Assembly (NCBI RefSeq): GCF_963678635.1
Contig: NC_087069.1
Location: 51,904,938 to 51,968,937, forward strand
DNA length: 64,000 nucleotides
Direction of reading: 5' to 3'
DNA from: Symsagittifera roscoffensis
Taxonomy: Eukaryota; Xenacoelomorpha; Acoela; Convolutidae
Positions 16,001 through 27,529 of the stretch are shown in pieces. Numbering within the stretch: the stretch's first letter is position 1; the number at the start of each line of letters is the position of its first letter. A program made the position numbers and the translations under genes. A model generated the notes under the pieces. It worked only from the letters and a program-made list of their open reading frames with translations, had not been told where the DNA came from and ran no database searches.

Positions 16001-17436
16001 AAACTCAAAAAAAAATTTGTTTCCACCGAGAGTGCACCAGTTTGGGGTTTATTATTTAGTTTGATAAGTTTTTTTTATTATTGTGGCTGAATCTTTGCTT
16101 ACGTTTTGTTTATGATTTTTCTAATTTAATGCTTGCTCTCTAACTTTTTTTTTTCAGAAATCTTTGAAAGAATAAAACTAAACAAAAAGAAACATATTTT
16201 AAATTTTTTTTGTTTTTGAAAAAAAATTAAGAGTTTCAAAATTTTGTTTGAAACAAACAGTGGTATCAAAAATTATCCTCTGGTTTCGACCAGTAGTAGG
16301 TGATCAACTTAGCTAATGAAAGTTTGCCTGTATATGCAGCACCTAACAAGTTATTTCTGTTCAAAACCGAAACCAGAAAAAGTAAACAAAATTTTGTTTT
16401 TGTTTTTTGTCCAAAAAATTCCAAAAATTGATTTCGTGAACTGCAACTTTATCTCTTACTGTTGCTATAAGGGTATTACGGCTGATGAAACCCCCAGTTC
16501 CTTAATACAACGCTTTTTGAAATGTTATTTTTGAGAAAATCAAAATTCATTAAAATTCATCGTTGGCTAAGTGTCGTTCACTATGAAGCCGTGCTCAGAA
16601 ATGGATGAAACCAATTTTTTTAGACTCAGCGGGGTCGAAAACAAGGCGTAGCCGCCGTTTTCGAGTCTAGGCGGCCACGTTTCAAAAGATATTTGGTGGT
16701 TTTTGAAAGGACTGCATATCCACTGAGCCAATGCTCCTCTCAACCCTGCAGTGGAAACCATCTAAAAGTAAAAGCTGAAACACTGCAAAGGACCCAACAG
16801 ATACCTGAATCAGTGAACATATACGCCGAATGAAGTTAATAAAAACAAGAAAAAATCAAAAAACAATAAATTGACCTGTTTGGTTTTTTCGATTTTCAGA
16901 AGTTTGACATGAAAAATTCCCATTATTTAATTTTTAAAAAATTAATGATATGAAGCTTTATCACTTCTTTGACAGCTCAATTGATGATTAACTACATTCG
17001 GTGTAATGCATTCATTTCACTCTGCTGGGCTTAGGTCTACTCGGGTGAGGTCTTTTTGAATTGAGTGCCGATGAATTGTTTGAAGCTACACAACTTGTCT
17101 AGGAACTTTGTGGTTAATTCAGAAAATTTGGTTGATTTATGAGACTATTTTATAGGTTTACTTAATGAGCCGAAGTTAATTTCTTTGATGTATCTGAGAG
17201 CATTTTGGGAGCACCCTCTCGATTTTATTAATCTAAGCTCCACCTTAGGAAACCACTCCTTGTTTGGCAATTAAGCAAATGATAGAAAAAGTTTGAAAAT
17301 CTAAACAGATTTAATAGCAGTCGTAAAACAAACGGAAAATCACTCGAACTCTTTTGACTTGTAAACCAGTATCTACTTTATTTGAACCTAGCTTTCGGAA
17401 ATATCAAAATTCTCAAAAAAAAACAACCACCTCGCA
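16001..17436. other. Intergenic region before polymerase, with hairpin
   Basis: This 1.4 kb holds the 3' end of the 223-aa gene (AATAAA at 16171), a T/A-rich stretch, the G+C-richer hairpin/tRNA-like segment at 16561-16761, and presumably the polymerase promoter shortly before 17437. No convincing ORF. Confidence 0.5.
16561..16761 (-). repeat. G+C-richer hairpin segment, possible tRNA-derived SINE
   Basis: On the minus strand TGGCTCAGTGGA (near 16725) fits the pol III A box almost exactly, and TTCGACCCC (near 16635) loosely fits a B box. The spacing of about 90 bp is too long for an uninterrupted tRNA. The segment 16621-16669 is a hairpin: TAGACTC pairs with GAGTCTA, and GAAAAC with GTTTTC. 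Composition differs sharply from the AT-rich surroundings. Confidence 0.3.
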
Positions 17437-20400
17437 ATGTCTACAAAAGTCGTACCCTGTAATCTCTGCCAAAAAAAACTGAGTGACCGGCGAAGCCTCA
17501 AAAAACATCTAATGGCTGTTCACAAGATTGATCCTGTGAAAACCGACTACATCTGTGGTCACTGTGAACTAGAGGATAAGTCACTTCGCATCATTTGGGA
17601 ACATGTCGTGGAGCGTCACAAAACAATCGATGAAACGGAAGAAAGAAGAATTTGTCTCTACGACATGAATGTGTTCCAAAATGATCGCGCATATGCTGCG
17701 CATATGCTAAACGAACACGGTCTGCCAGCATGGGATGTGAGCCGAGAAATCCTCACTTCTATACAGCCTGAGACAGCTTTTGATGGAGCAGTCAGGACAT
17801 ACGATATAGTGCCGATGGAAACGGAAGTGGACCTACTAGCGCTATTCGTGACCAAGAGAGACGAAATCGAAGAGCTGATACTTCAAAATACCATGTATGA
17901 GCCTCAGAAAGCTCAATTGTCAGCAGAAGTAACTCTTCAAAAAGAGAAGGCAGATGGCACAGAAGAAGTAATAACCATCTTCGCCAATTGCAAAATGCTT
18001 GCTGTAGACGTTCAAGGATGGACCCAGGACCAATTCTATGATTGCGTAGACCAAATATTGTCTACTGTCCATCAATATGCGTCTCATGGTAGTGGCTGGA
18101 GAATCCGCAGGATTGATAAGATTGTCCTAAAAATGGTGAAGTCTGCACCGATCAGGGGTTCATCGTACTTGCCACTACCAGCCGATCTACTGAAACTCAA
18201 ACGCTTCTTGTTGAATATTCGCAATTATGAAGACGATCGATGCTTTGAGTACTGCTTCGTTGCTGAGTATCATCGGCAGAACAATATCCCGCTCACTCTT
18301 CGTACGATGCAGAGTAAAGAGGAGGAGAAAGCGAGCTTCTATGATTATCGCAGAAACTCAAGAGCGCACGAGCCAACTGGTGATTTTGTGTACCCAATGG
18401 GACTACCGGCTATTGCACGCTTCGAAATTTTGAATGAAGTGCAAGTGAATGTCTTCAGGTTAGTTGAAGTTTTAATCAAATTTTTTTTTTATTGGTGTGA
18501 AGCTGTATCTAAGCACATCAGAACAAATGGTTGGCTGCACATTCGTTGAAGAATTATTATTATGATGACATTAAAAATTAGTATAAAAATATCATTCAAA
18601 ATTTTTCTCTAGGTACAATGAAAAGACTCTTCTACCCCTGAGAGTGTCAAAATATCAGACTAATTTTGTTGTGGATTTGCTGCTTCTAAACGATATGGGC
18701 ACGCATCACTACGTCGTGATAAAAGACCTGAACAAGCTAGTGAGCAAAATGCAAAAAAGAAAACTGAGATCGAGAAACATGCTGTGCCGAAATTGCTTCC
18801 ACCGGTGTTCATCTCAGGAACGACTTGAGCGCCACCAGTTAATCTGCATGGGGAACGAACCAGCAATCGTTACCATGCCAAATGCTGACAAGAGCAGCGT
18901 AGGCTTCAAAAACATCGGTGCTCGAAGCTATAGCCCATTCGCGGTTTACTTTGATTTGGAGTCTGTGCTGAAGAAGGTGGAGACGGTGAGAAATAATCCT
19001 AACTGCTCGAGCACAACCGTGATTGAAAAACATAAGCCCAGCAGTTTTTGCCTTGTCGTTGTGGAAGCTGGAAACCCGAAACCTGCGTTTTTTTCACTTC
19101 ATCGAGGAGTGGACGCCATGACTAAATTCGTTCGAATGCTGGAAGTATTGGCGCGTGACTTTCATAATAAAAAACGACGATACCCGAACTACCTCGGAAG
19201 CACCACTATTCTTGAAGACAGTGACAAATGCTGGATTTGCGAAGAGGAATTCTCCGAAACTAACGCGAAAGTTTTGGACCATAATCATTTCGATGGATCA
19301 TTCCTCGGATGGGCTCACAACAAATGCAACTTCCTGAGACGTACCATACAATTCACCCCTGTCTTTGCCCACAATCTCCAGAATTATGATTTGCACCATG
19401 TACTGAAGAGTCTGCAAGATACCAATACCAGAAACACCTTTTCGGTCATTCCTCTCAATGACGAAAAATTTATTTCACTAACAATGAAAGTGTGGATTAG
19501 ATCGTACACTAACGAAAAAGGAAATGTCTATAATGTCTACGAAGAAATCCGTTTTGTGGACAGTTGTAAATTTATGAACAGCTCACTCGATGAGCTAGCT
19601 CGAAATCTACCCGTGGAAAAGTTCATCTATCTCAATAACCACTTTGCTACCCGACCGGAAGAAGATAAAGCATTGATTCGACAAAAAGGTTACTTCCCCT
19701 ACTCGTATGTTGACAGCCATGCAAGATACACAGAAGATGGACTACCTGCACGCGACAAGTGGACCAACACGCTGCAAGGAGGTGTTGTTAGTGTCAGTGA
19801 AAAAGAATACCAACATGCATGGTTAGTGTACACTCGTTTCGGTTGTCAGACTTTGGGCGAATACAGCGATTTGTATCTAACGACTGATACCTTGATTCTT
19901 GCATGCGTTTTTGAAGAGTTTAGACGAGTGTGTTATGAAACATATAAGCTAGATTGTGCTCAATATTTCACGGTTAGCAATCTCTCAGGGGATGCATTTT
20001 TGCGAACATGTAAGGCTGACCTCCATTTGCTCACTAATAGGGAGCACTTGGATATGGCAGAAAACCTGATCAGGGGGGCATTGCAAGTGTGTTTGAAAAA
20101 AGACTTGTTTCCGCCAACAATAAATTTGTGAAAAATTACGACCCTAAACAGCCTAACACTTTCCTCTTCATGATAGACGCGAACAATTTATACGGCGGGA
20201 TTATGGAAAAATTTCCTCTTCCACTTAACTCATTCGAGTTTAATGACCAAGTTACTATAGCCGTAATTCTCAACACGAGCAGAGAATCCGAAATTGGATA
20301 CATTTTGGACGTCGATCTTTTATACCCCGATCATTTGCATGATGCACATTCGGATTACCCACTCGCCCCAACAAAAGAAGTTGTGTCCAAAATGTGGCTC

Positions 20401-21989
20401 AGTGAGCTTCAATTGGACATGTTGAAAAAAATGAACATTTCGGATAAAGTGGGCACTACGCCAAAGCTCATACAAAACTTCTTTCCAAAGAAAAACTATA
20501 CTGTACACTACCTAACACTTCAGCTCTATGTCAAACTTGGTTTGAAAATTGAAAAAGTTAATCGAGTACTGCAGTTTAGACAAGAAAAATTTATTGCACC
20601 ATATGTTCAGTTGAACACTGAGCTCCGAAAAAAAGCTACTACCAAGTTTGAACAAGATTTCTTCAAGCAAATAATAAATAGTGCGTTTGGAAAATTCTGC
20701 GAATCAAAAAGGAATCGACTTATTGTAGATATTGTTCGCAATGCTGAAGAACTGCAAAATTTATCAAGGAAAAAAAGATTTAGCAGTATAAAAATTATTG
20801 ACCAACACTTGGTATCTGTAACCTCAAAACCTGTGAACATTAACTGGGATAAGCCCACAATTGTTGGTGCAACGATACTAGATTTGGCAAAATTTTACAT
20901 GTTCCAGTTCCATTACAACATAATCAAGAAAAATTTTGACGCAACTCTTTTATATTCGGACACTGATTCGTTCCTGTATGAAATCCGCAGCAAAGATCTC
21001 TACAAGGAAATTGAGAAAAACCATGGAACTGCGAAATCATTTTGACTTTTCAAATCTACCAGTCACCCACCCCCTCTACACCAACGAGAATTTGCGCGTT
21101 ACCCTGAAATTCAAGGACGAGTTTGCTGGGGAGATCATACAGGAGTACGTCGGACTAAAACCCAAACTGTACAGCATTATTTCTTCGAGTAAGTTTCTTT
21201 TTCTTTTCTTTTACCATTTTGCAATTACCCTTTTAGAAAAGGGCAACAAAAACAAATCATAAGATTATGTAGTGAGGGGGGGGGATGGAGGTATTTATGT
21301 GGAAAAGAGAAAAAACTGTTAAAAATTTGAAGTAAATTGATTGTATTTTTGTTTCAGACATGGACAAAAAAAGCGCTAAAGGTATTTCTAAACTTTCAAA
21401 AATGGAGCTAACCCATAATAAGTTTAAACAAACATTGACTTACTGTTCGCTGGTCCGGTCAGAAAATGTGAGGATAAATTCTTGCAATCACAATTTACAA
21501 ACCATAATAACGAATAAAATTTCCCTGAGCGCATTTGACAATAAGCGCTATATACATGCAGACAGAGTAACTACTAGTCCTTTCGGACATAAACGTTTGC
21601 GTGAGGATATGTTCATAAGAGAAATTGGGCGCACCATGGACTGGGGCGAATACGACGTAGACGACGACGCCGTGGTCCCAACTCCCACCGATAACGGAAG
21701 TGGGGAGGATTTGGCTGAAGCTATAGAAGCGCAGGGTGGGTATTATGTGGATATTTTTACTCTACCAGATATGGGGTTCAACCAACCCACATACACTGAT
21801 CAAGAGCTAGAACAGGATTTGGTAGATTTCGACCAGCTAAGTGAGCAAAATGAGTCAGAACCAGCAGCGTACAACTGCCCCTATTTGGACATTGAAGCTC
21901 GGGAAGAAAACGAGCGGGAAGAAATTAGACCACCTAAACGGCGGCGGTGCTTAAATCGACGTGCTTTTATATTAGACGATTCTGACTAA
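17437..21989 (+). CDS. Protein-primed family B DNA polymerase (pPolB), two frameshifts
   Basis: Exons 17437-18458, 18613-21188 and 21358-21989. The N-terminus has C2H2-type fingers (CNLCQKKLS...H...H at residues 8-31 and a second at about 40-62). Exon 2 carries the exonuclease motif YFDLES (18947), an endonuclease VII/HNH-like CWIC...DHNH...HNKC module (from 19229), exo motif AHNLQNYD, and polymerase motifs A (DANNLYG, 20176), B (NSAFGKF, 20677) and C (YSDTDS, 20953). Two breaks interrupt it: one base short at a G6 run (20073-20078) and one base extra near 21016-21022. The acidic C-terminal tail after the palm/thumb is Polinton-like. It replicates the element from the inverted-repeat ends. 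The tail ends in RRRCLNRRAF. AATAAA lies at 22045. Confidence 0.9.
18459..18612 (+). other. Intron 1 of pPolB (154 bp)
   Basis: Donor CTTCAG|GTTAGT and acceptor TTTTCTCTAG restore an Arg codon and join NVF to YNEKTLLPLR, a continuous polymerase-type region. Without splicing the frame runs to a stop at 18549. Confidence 0.75.
21189..21357 (+). other. Intron 2 of pPolB (169 bp)
   Basis: Donor TCGA|GTAAGT and acceptor TTGTTTCAG create an Asn codon and join KPKLYSIISS to MDKKSAKGISK, the usual order in Polinton polymerases. A G8 run lies inside (about 21276). Confidence 0.75.
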
Positions 21990-22244
21990 ATAACTTCTGA
22001 TTATAAATGTAAATGATTCGCTTTATAGTACTTTTCATTCAGGAAATAAAGCTTTTCAAAATTGTTCTTTTGACCGAAAAGTGAAATAATCAACAACTCT
22101 AATTGTGAGGGGAGGGGGGTATTCAAAACAACAATATAAACTTACCAATATCACAGCATTTTATTTAATTCCACACGTGGCGATAAAGATTACAAAATAA
22201 TCCACAATATAACGCGCGCAGTAAAGTTTGAACTGACAAAGTCA
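21990..22244. other. 3' region of pPolB to right TIR
   Basis: Contains AATAAA at 22045-22050, about 55 bp past the stop. No gene. Confidence 0.5.
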
Positions 22245-22452
22245 AAGGGAAAACATGCACCAACCAAAACTTAATTCCATTCCCATTTCCATAAAGTGGC
22301 TGGAAAATTACCAATTTTAACCCCCCTTAAAACATGCGTGCCCGAAAAAGTAGGGGCTTTAACCCCTTTGGGGGTTAAAAGTGGTAAGTACAACGGCACA
22401 TCGAAAAAAAGGGGGGGGGTTAAAAGTGGTCATTTTCCTAGCCACTTTTACT
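22245..22452 (-). repeat. Right terminal inverted repeat of Polinton
   Basis: Inverse of 3758-3964, ending CCTAGCCACTTTTACT. It has a G9 run (about 22411-22419) matching the C run in the left repeat. Confidence 0.9.
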
Positions 22453-22879
22453 AAAACAATACTTTTTTATATCAGCCAAAAGGTATTGTTGTACTGAGCT
22501 TATATTTACAAGATAATTTAATTGTGATTATTTATTTTTCATAAAGTTACGAGGGTTTTATGATTGCCAATATGGTCAATTTTGGACAATTAACTCGCTA
22601 TATGTTTCGCGCTATTATCACGTAAGCGGAGATTTAATCCCTCATAAAAATCGTTTCAAATTGTCTGAAACAGGCTATTTGTCATACTTTCTACGTTATG
22701 ACAATATCATAAAAGTATTGTTGCCTTGAGCTCAAATTAAAAAAAGTATTTTACCTGTGATCAATTTTCGTAAAGTTATGGGGTTTACAGATGGTCAATT
22801 TGACCGATTGGGGACAATTAAAGCGCATTGATATCCATGTTATTAAGGCCTAAGCCGAGATTTGATCCGCCTTGAAATC
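22453..22879 (+). repeat. Dispersed ~520-bp repeat, copy A (two partial units)
   Basis: Two adjacent diverged partial copies (about 22462-22690 and 22695-22879) of the family better seen at 32578-33100. Shared landmarks are GTATTGTTG followed by CTGAGCT, then GTAAAGTTA, GGACAATTAA and the CGCGCTATTA/AAGCGGAGATTTAATCC block. The Polinton abuts it, and it runs into the gap. Confidence 0.6.
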
Positions 22880-23079
22880 NNNNNNNNNNNNNNNNNNNNN
22901 NNNNNNNNNNNNNNNNNNNNNNNNNNNNNNNNNNNNNNNNNNNNNNNNNNNNNNNNNNNNNNNNNNNNNNNNNNNNNNNNNNNNNNNNNNNNNNNNNNNN
23001 NNNNNNNNNNNNNNNNNNNNNNNNNNNNNNNNNNNNNNNNNNNNNNNNNNNNNNNNNNNNNNNNNNNNNNNNNNNNNNN
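22880..23079. other. Assembly gap (200 N)
   Basis: Exactly 200 Ns, a conventional length for a gap of unknown size. It lies where the 3' LTR of the next retroelement would be expected. Confidence 0.98.
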
Positions 23080-23182
23080 TTGTAATCCGTAGTTACAGCT
23101 AAGTAAGCTCTAATTGCGCTTTAGACAAAATACTAGTACAGATTATAAATGACTAAATGTGAGTTTTAAAATTTGATTGAGT

Positions 23183-26100
23183 TTAGCTGTCCCCTTCCAT
23201 AAATTTTTCCAGCTCGGCGTTGAAAATTTCACTATCTAAGTCGATGTAATTTTCAAAACAGTTCACGGCATCTCTCAGAGAATCGTCAGTAGAGGCGATG
23301 GAGAATCGATCAGGAGATTGGGTGTAAGCAAGGTCCGGTGTACTGTCTTCCGGTAGTGTGTTGCAAATGTTGGTCTGATTATCCAAGGGATTCTCTCTGA
23401 AAGTTTGTGTGGGGGAGCTCGAGCTGTCATCCTCGTCCAGAGATATAGGATTAATAGCGGAGCCTGGTTGGTTTTCTCGCTCATCTATAATATCTATGAA
23501 ATATCGCTTGCCATAGAATTTAGGGGGGCCAACATTTCGGCTTGAACGTCTTAAAATAAGTTCGTTACCGGTGGTATTAGTTTCCTTAGGATGTCTATCC
23601 TCGCTGGTTCCAATTTCGTCTGAGGAGTCCTCTATTTCGAAAACTGGGAAATCGACCGGTTTTTCTCCCACCAATGGTTTTGTCCAATCCGAAGGAATGT
23701 TTGGCGGCTCCGTTGTCGTAGCCGTAGAAGGTTCGTCAGGTGGATGTGAGGTAGTTTGAAGTGCTGGTTTTATACTAATTGGGCATTCCGCTGTGTCCGA
23801 GGGTTGAGATTGTTCGTCTAAAATCTCAGGTTTTATATTAGTTTGATATGTTTTAGGGTCTAATGATGAGGTAGGTTCTTTTTTAAAATTGTCGTTATCT
23901 GAAATGAAGCGTTTTCTTATCATTTCTCTACAAGGGAAACCTCTCGCAATCCATTCCCAATCGCTAATGTCCGACGTATCCGACGGAATAAACATCGATT
24001 CGTCACCTGCTAGGTATCCAGTATTCGACGTCGAGGCTTTATTTTGGTTCTTCTTCGATTTGTTGGATTTTGAAGGCTGGTTCGTTCCTCTAGATCTGGT
24101 GGTGACCGGGGTGAGCAACACTGTTTGTCTTCCTGACTTAGTGACTGGTTTCCGCGTCTGTTGTGTCTTCGATTTGTATGACTTTCTTGGACCTACTTGT
24201 AAATCACCGTTAGAGAAAAAAAGAAAGGAGATATTTCCTTTGAATGAACGAATTGTAGAAGATTTAGACTTTGGAATGGCGATGTCCGATTTTCTAATAA
24301 TTTTTCCGTCGGATAATTCAACCGTGGATTTTGTTGAGTTTATTATTTTCTGACCTAGTTGTTTATAGAAGGGATTTCCGTTTATACTTCTGTTAGTTTT
24401 CCGTAGTAATTTACCTTTAAACGGACTGTTTAAGGACACTCGGGCTGATTGAGGTTTTGAAGTAGTGGGAACGTCTGAATCATAGCCTTTCTCCATTGGT
24501 GACTGGTTCTTTTTCGGTATGAGGGAGTCTTTGTATCCGTCCTCTACCCGATCGTCAGCGTTCCAGTCGAGGGCCCTTTCTCTGCTTAAGACCGACTTCC
24601 CTTTGTCTAAAAATCCACCGGATAAATTATTAGATGCCAATTGTTTCCAGATCGTGTTCGGTTTTCTATTAAAGTGTATTTCGAACGGTGAGCATTTAAT
24701 TTTAGATTGGAAGGAAGATCGTAGATTCCAAATGATTTTCGAAATGGCGGTTTGTAATGTAGGTTTTTGTTGATCCAATGACATTGCTAATAATTTGATT
24801 TTTACAGTATGAACAAGTTTTTCTACAAGACCGTTAGAACGATGGTCCCCAACTGTACAGAATATTAGTTTGATATTAAGAGAATTGCAAAATAATTTAA
24901 AATCCTGACTAGTAAAGCAAGATGCGTGGTCGACCCGAATAGATTTTGGAATCCCATGGAGATAAAAATAATCTTGAAGAAATTCGATTACTGTGTTTGA
25001 TGACGTTGAAGATGTAATTTTTGCTGAAGGGAATTTTGAAAAACGGTCTATACACAATAAGATGTATTTATTGTTTCCCCAGTTGTTATCTAGTGGGCCG
25101 CCAAAATCAAGATTTATTTCCTCATTAGAATCAAATAAGGTGGGAAGTTCACTAATTTGTGAAGTTGGAATGATGCTTTTTATGTTCTTACCGGTTTGCG
25201 TGCATTGTGTGCAATTAATCCCGTGGAAGTAAATTTGTCGATATATGTGTGGCCACCAAATGTATTGTGCCAAGTATTTCATACCGAATTGGCCAGGGTG
25301 AGATTCATGTAATGTTTTTAAAACGGCGTTTCTAAGTGTAAACGGAATAACTAGTTTTCCATCCATATATAATAGTCCGTCGGATTCATGAAGTTCTTTC
25401 GAAAATTGGTGTAGATAACGGGAATTTGCGTTGATGTTATCTACTTTTTTCTGTAGAGCTTTAACGATTGGGTTTAATAATTCATCATCTTGCGTTAATA
25501 AGGCGACCAATTTTGCATTGAATAATGTATTTAAATCCAAAGGTCTTTCGGGTAACTTGAGATTTTCTCGGAATTTAGTTACTAACTTCTTGTGTTCTGA
25601 TGAAAGTTGAAAATCGATAGAGACCTGTATCCCGGAAGTGGAAGGATTTACTACAATTTGGTTATTTGACATATTTACACTATTTATAAGTTTGAGATCC
25701 AAAGGATTACTAATTAAGCTACTGTTAAGGATTAAAAAATATATAAAAGCTGAATTTGATAGGATAATTTTAGTAAAATCAGTGTTTGAGAAATCCGAAG
25801 GAATACATTTAGAATTACAAAGTTCTGTTCTATAATGTTTCTGATTGCAGATTGAAATGGAAGAGCTGACGAAATTCAATGCTGTGATTATTACGTGATT
25901 TCGTAATTTCATGTAATGGGAATTTTCCGAAATCGAATTAATTGAATTACGTAATGTGTTTTCATTATCCGAAGGATTGAGTGCACTATAAATTTTTTTG
26001 GTAGTAGCAACTACAAATTCTTCGTCGTAGTGTGATGAGGGAATTGCTTTACCCGAAGGAGTTCTTGAAATTAAGTCTGTAAAACCCATAACTTTTCCCG

Positions 26101-27454
26101 CTAAGTGTTTGATAGTAAAATTGAATGGTAGGAGACGATCTACCCATCTTGTCAATCGGCTATGGTATGTTTTGTTTCCGTGATTTGGTGACAAAGCGGA
26201 AAGGAGAGCTTTGTGGTCGGTGATAATTTCAAATTCGGAGCCATAGAGATAATTTTTGTAATGTTCAACCGCCCATACAACTCCTAATAACTCTAATTCG
26301 TTTGTTGAATATTTCGATTCGTGCGGATTTAAAAATCTTGAAGCAAATGACACTGTTTTCCAAACTTTCTCATGAAGTTGTTCAAGGGATGCACCTAATC
26401 CATTATGTGAAGCATCTGTTTTTACTCTCGTGGGCTTTTTTACGTCGAAATGAGTGTTTTCGGTAAGATTTACTATTTCAGATTTAATCTTGACAAAAGC
26501 TTTTGAGTGATCTTCATTCCAAAGGAAAATTGACTTCTTGTTTAAAAGAGGTCTAAGCGGACTTCCGAGGGATGCTAGATTTGGTACAAATTTAATGTAC
26601 TGATTAGTTGACCCGAAGAATGATCTTAATTCTTTTAGATTCTTTGGGGTTGGAATATCTTTGATTGCCTTGGTTTTATCGAATAATGGGGCGATTCCGG
26701 ATTTCGATTTTTTAAAACCGAGCCATTCAATTTCTTTTTGGAAGAATTTGCACTTCGACCATTTAACTGCGAAATTGTAAGTGTCTAACGTTGATAAAAT
26801 TTTGTAAACGATTTTCTTGTGATCGTTAAAAGTTCCTTTGGAAGCGACTAATATATCGTCGAGGTAGCAATTTGTAAAAGGAATGTTTCCCAAAGTTGAG
26901 TCCATGACTCTCTGAAACTCGTTTGGCATATCGCCGAGTCCGTAAAAACCCGTTAAAAATTGATAAGTGCCTGTTATATCTCCGCCGACTAGACTAAAGT
27001 TGCATTGGCTGCTAGTAAAATTGTCCAGTGCGAGTTGACTATATGCGTTCTTTAGGTCTAGGTTTGTAAACCATACTTCTCCGGCGGAATTGTCCGAAAT
27101 TTGAGCCGCCACGTTATCAACTAATTCGTGTATATTAGGCATCTGATATTTGTTCTTGTATATTTGTTTGTTGATGAATTTTGAATCAAGGGCTAGCTTT
27201 ATCGATTTGTCTTTTTTACAAGTAATAACTATCGGACTAATAAATCTGTCCTCGTCACAGTTTTCTAATTTTTTGATGTGTCCTTCGGATTTAAGCCTGT
27301 ATAATTCTGTTTTTACTGAGTCTAGTAAGTGTAAAGGGACCCTCCTGCCTTTTAGTTGAATTGGCTTTAATGGTTCATGAAAATGTGTTATTTTTGTTTG
27401 ATTCTTTATTTTTCCAATCCGAAGCAATAGTTGTTTGAAGGTTTTTCCAATCAT
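23183..27454 (-). CDS. Gypsy pol: RT, RNase H, integrase and long tail
   Basis: 1423 aa, uninterrupted. The RT fingers and palm include FTNLDLKNAYSQL, FYGLGDMPNEFQ and the catalytic CYLDDILVA (near residue 200). RNase H carries VKTDASHNGLGASLEQ and ITDHKALL. The integrase zinc finger lies around HPGQFGMKYLAQYIWWP...CTQC, and the core has NLDFGGP, SIRVDHASCF and NGLVEKLVHTV. About 450 further residues form a Ser/Thr/Pro-rich acidic tail of unknown role, ending EKFMEGDS. The ATG at 27454 need not be the start: the frame stays open upstream through the gag stop, one base ahead of the gag frame, so pol is probably made by +1 frameshifting. Confidence 0.9.
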   Translation of the reverse strand: MIGKTFKQLLLRIGKIKNQTKITHFHEPLKPIQLKGRRVPLHLLDSVKTELYRLKSEGHIKKLENCDEDRFISPIVITCKKDKSIKLALDSKFINKQIYKNKYQMPNIHELVDNVAAQISDNSAGEVWFTNLDLKNAYSQLALDNFTSSQCNFSLVGGDITGTYQFLTGFYGLGDMPNEFQRVMDSTLGNIPFTNCYLDDILVASKGTFNDHKKIVYKILSTLDTYNFAVKWSKCKFFQKEIEWLGFKKSKSGIAPLFDKTKAIKDIPTPKNLKELRSFFGSTNQYIKFVPNLASLGSPLRPLLNKKSIFLWNEDHSKAFVKIKSEIVNLTENTHFDVKKPTRVKTDASHNGLGASLEQLHEKVWKTVSFASRFLNPHESKYSTNELELLGVVWAVEHYKNYLYGSEFEIITDHKALLSALSPNHGNKTYHSRLTRWVDRLLPFNFTIKHLAGKVMGFTDLISRTPSGKAIPSSHYDEEFVVATTKKIYSALNPSDNENTLRNSINSISENSHYMKLRNHVIITALNFVSSSISICNQKHYRTELCNSKCIPSDFSNTDFTKIILSNSAFIYFLILNSSLISNPLDLKLINSVNMSNNQIVVNPSTSGIQVSIDFQLSSEHKKLVTKFRENLKLPERPLDLNTLFNAKLVALLTQDDELLNPIVKALQKKVDNINANSRYLHQFSKELHESDGLLYMDGKLVIPFTLRNAVLKTLHESHPGQFGMKYLAQYIWWPHIYRQIYFHGINCTQCTQTGKNIKSIIPTSQISELPTLFDSNEEINLDFGGPLDNNWGNNKYILLCIDRFSKFPSAKITSSTSSNTVIEFLQDYFYLHGIPKSIRVDHASCFTSQDFKLFCNSLNIKLIFCTVGDHRSNGLVEKLVHTVKIKLLAMSLDQQKPTLQTAISKIIWNLRSSFQSKIKCSPFEIHFNRKPNTIWKQLASNNLSGGFLDKGKSVLSRERALDWNADDRVEDGYKDSLIPKKNQSPMEKGYDSDVPTTSKPQSARVSLNSPFKGKLLRKTNRSINGNPFYKQLGQKIINSTKSTVELSDGKIIRKSDIAIPKSKSSTIRSFKGNISFLFFSNGDLQVGPRKSYKSKTQQTRKPVTKSGRQTVLLTPVTTRSRGTNQPSKSNKSKKNQNKASTSNTGYLAGDESMFIPSDTSDISDWEWIARGFPCREMIRKRFISDNDNFKKEPTSSLDPKTYQTNIKPEILDEQSQPSDTAECPISIKPALQTTSHPPDEPSTATTTEPPNIPSDWTKPLVGEKPVDFPVFEIEDSSDEIGTSEDRHPKETNTTGNELILRRSSRNVGPPKFYGKRYFIDIIDERENQPGSAINPISLDEDDSSSSPTQTFRENPLDNQTNICNTLPEDSTPDLAYTQSPDRFSIASTDDSLRDAVNCFENYIDLDSEIFNAELEKFMEGDS

Positions 27455-27529
27455 TTCTATTTCATTATCTATGTCAAGTGAAATAACGGAATTGATAAAC
27501 TTACAAGTTCTCTTGTTGGTGAGTGTTGC

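Larger units (their letters stand above)
3758..22452. mobile_element. Polinton/Maverick DNA element, ~18.7 kb
   Basis: The element is bounded by inverted repeats starting AG and ending CT (3758-3964 and 22245-22452). It carries the hallmark Polinton gene set: retroviral-type integrase, packaging ATPase, adenain-like protease, double-jelly-roll major capsid protein, penton-like minor capsid protein and protein-primed family B polymerase. Length and termini fit the family, which normally leaves 6-bp target duplications. Exact duplication is not seen here. The closest candidate is AAACAG (3746-3751) against AAACAA (22454-22459), which requires a 5-bp repeat (TAGTA) at the left end. Several genes are intact (ATPase, MCP, protease); the polymerase, minor capsid and core-like genes carry frameshifts, and the integrase core is duplicated. 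It is therefore probably a fairly young but disabled copy, or a copy with assembly errors. Confidence 0.93.

Noticed and set aside
16567-16761. 64-aa minus-strand ORF in the Polinton intergenic region
   Set aside because: It coincides with the hairpin/tRNA-like segment and shows no protein family features.
22862-23102. Two open frames across the N run
   Set aside because: They consist of undetermined bases and carry no information.
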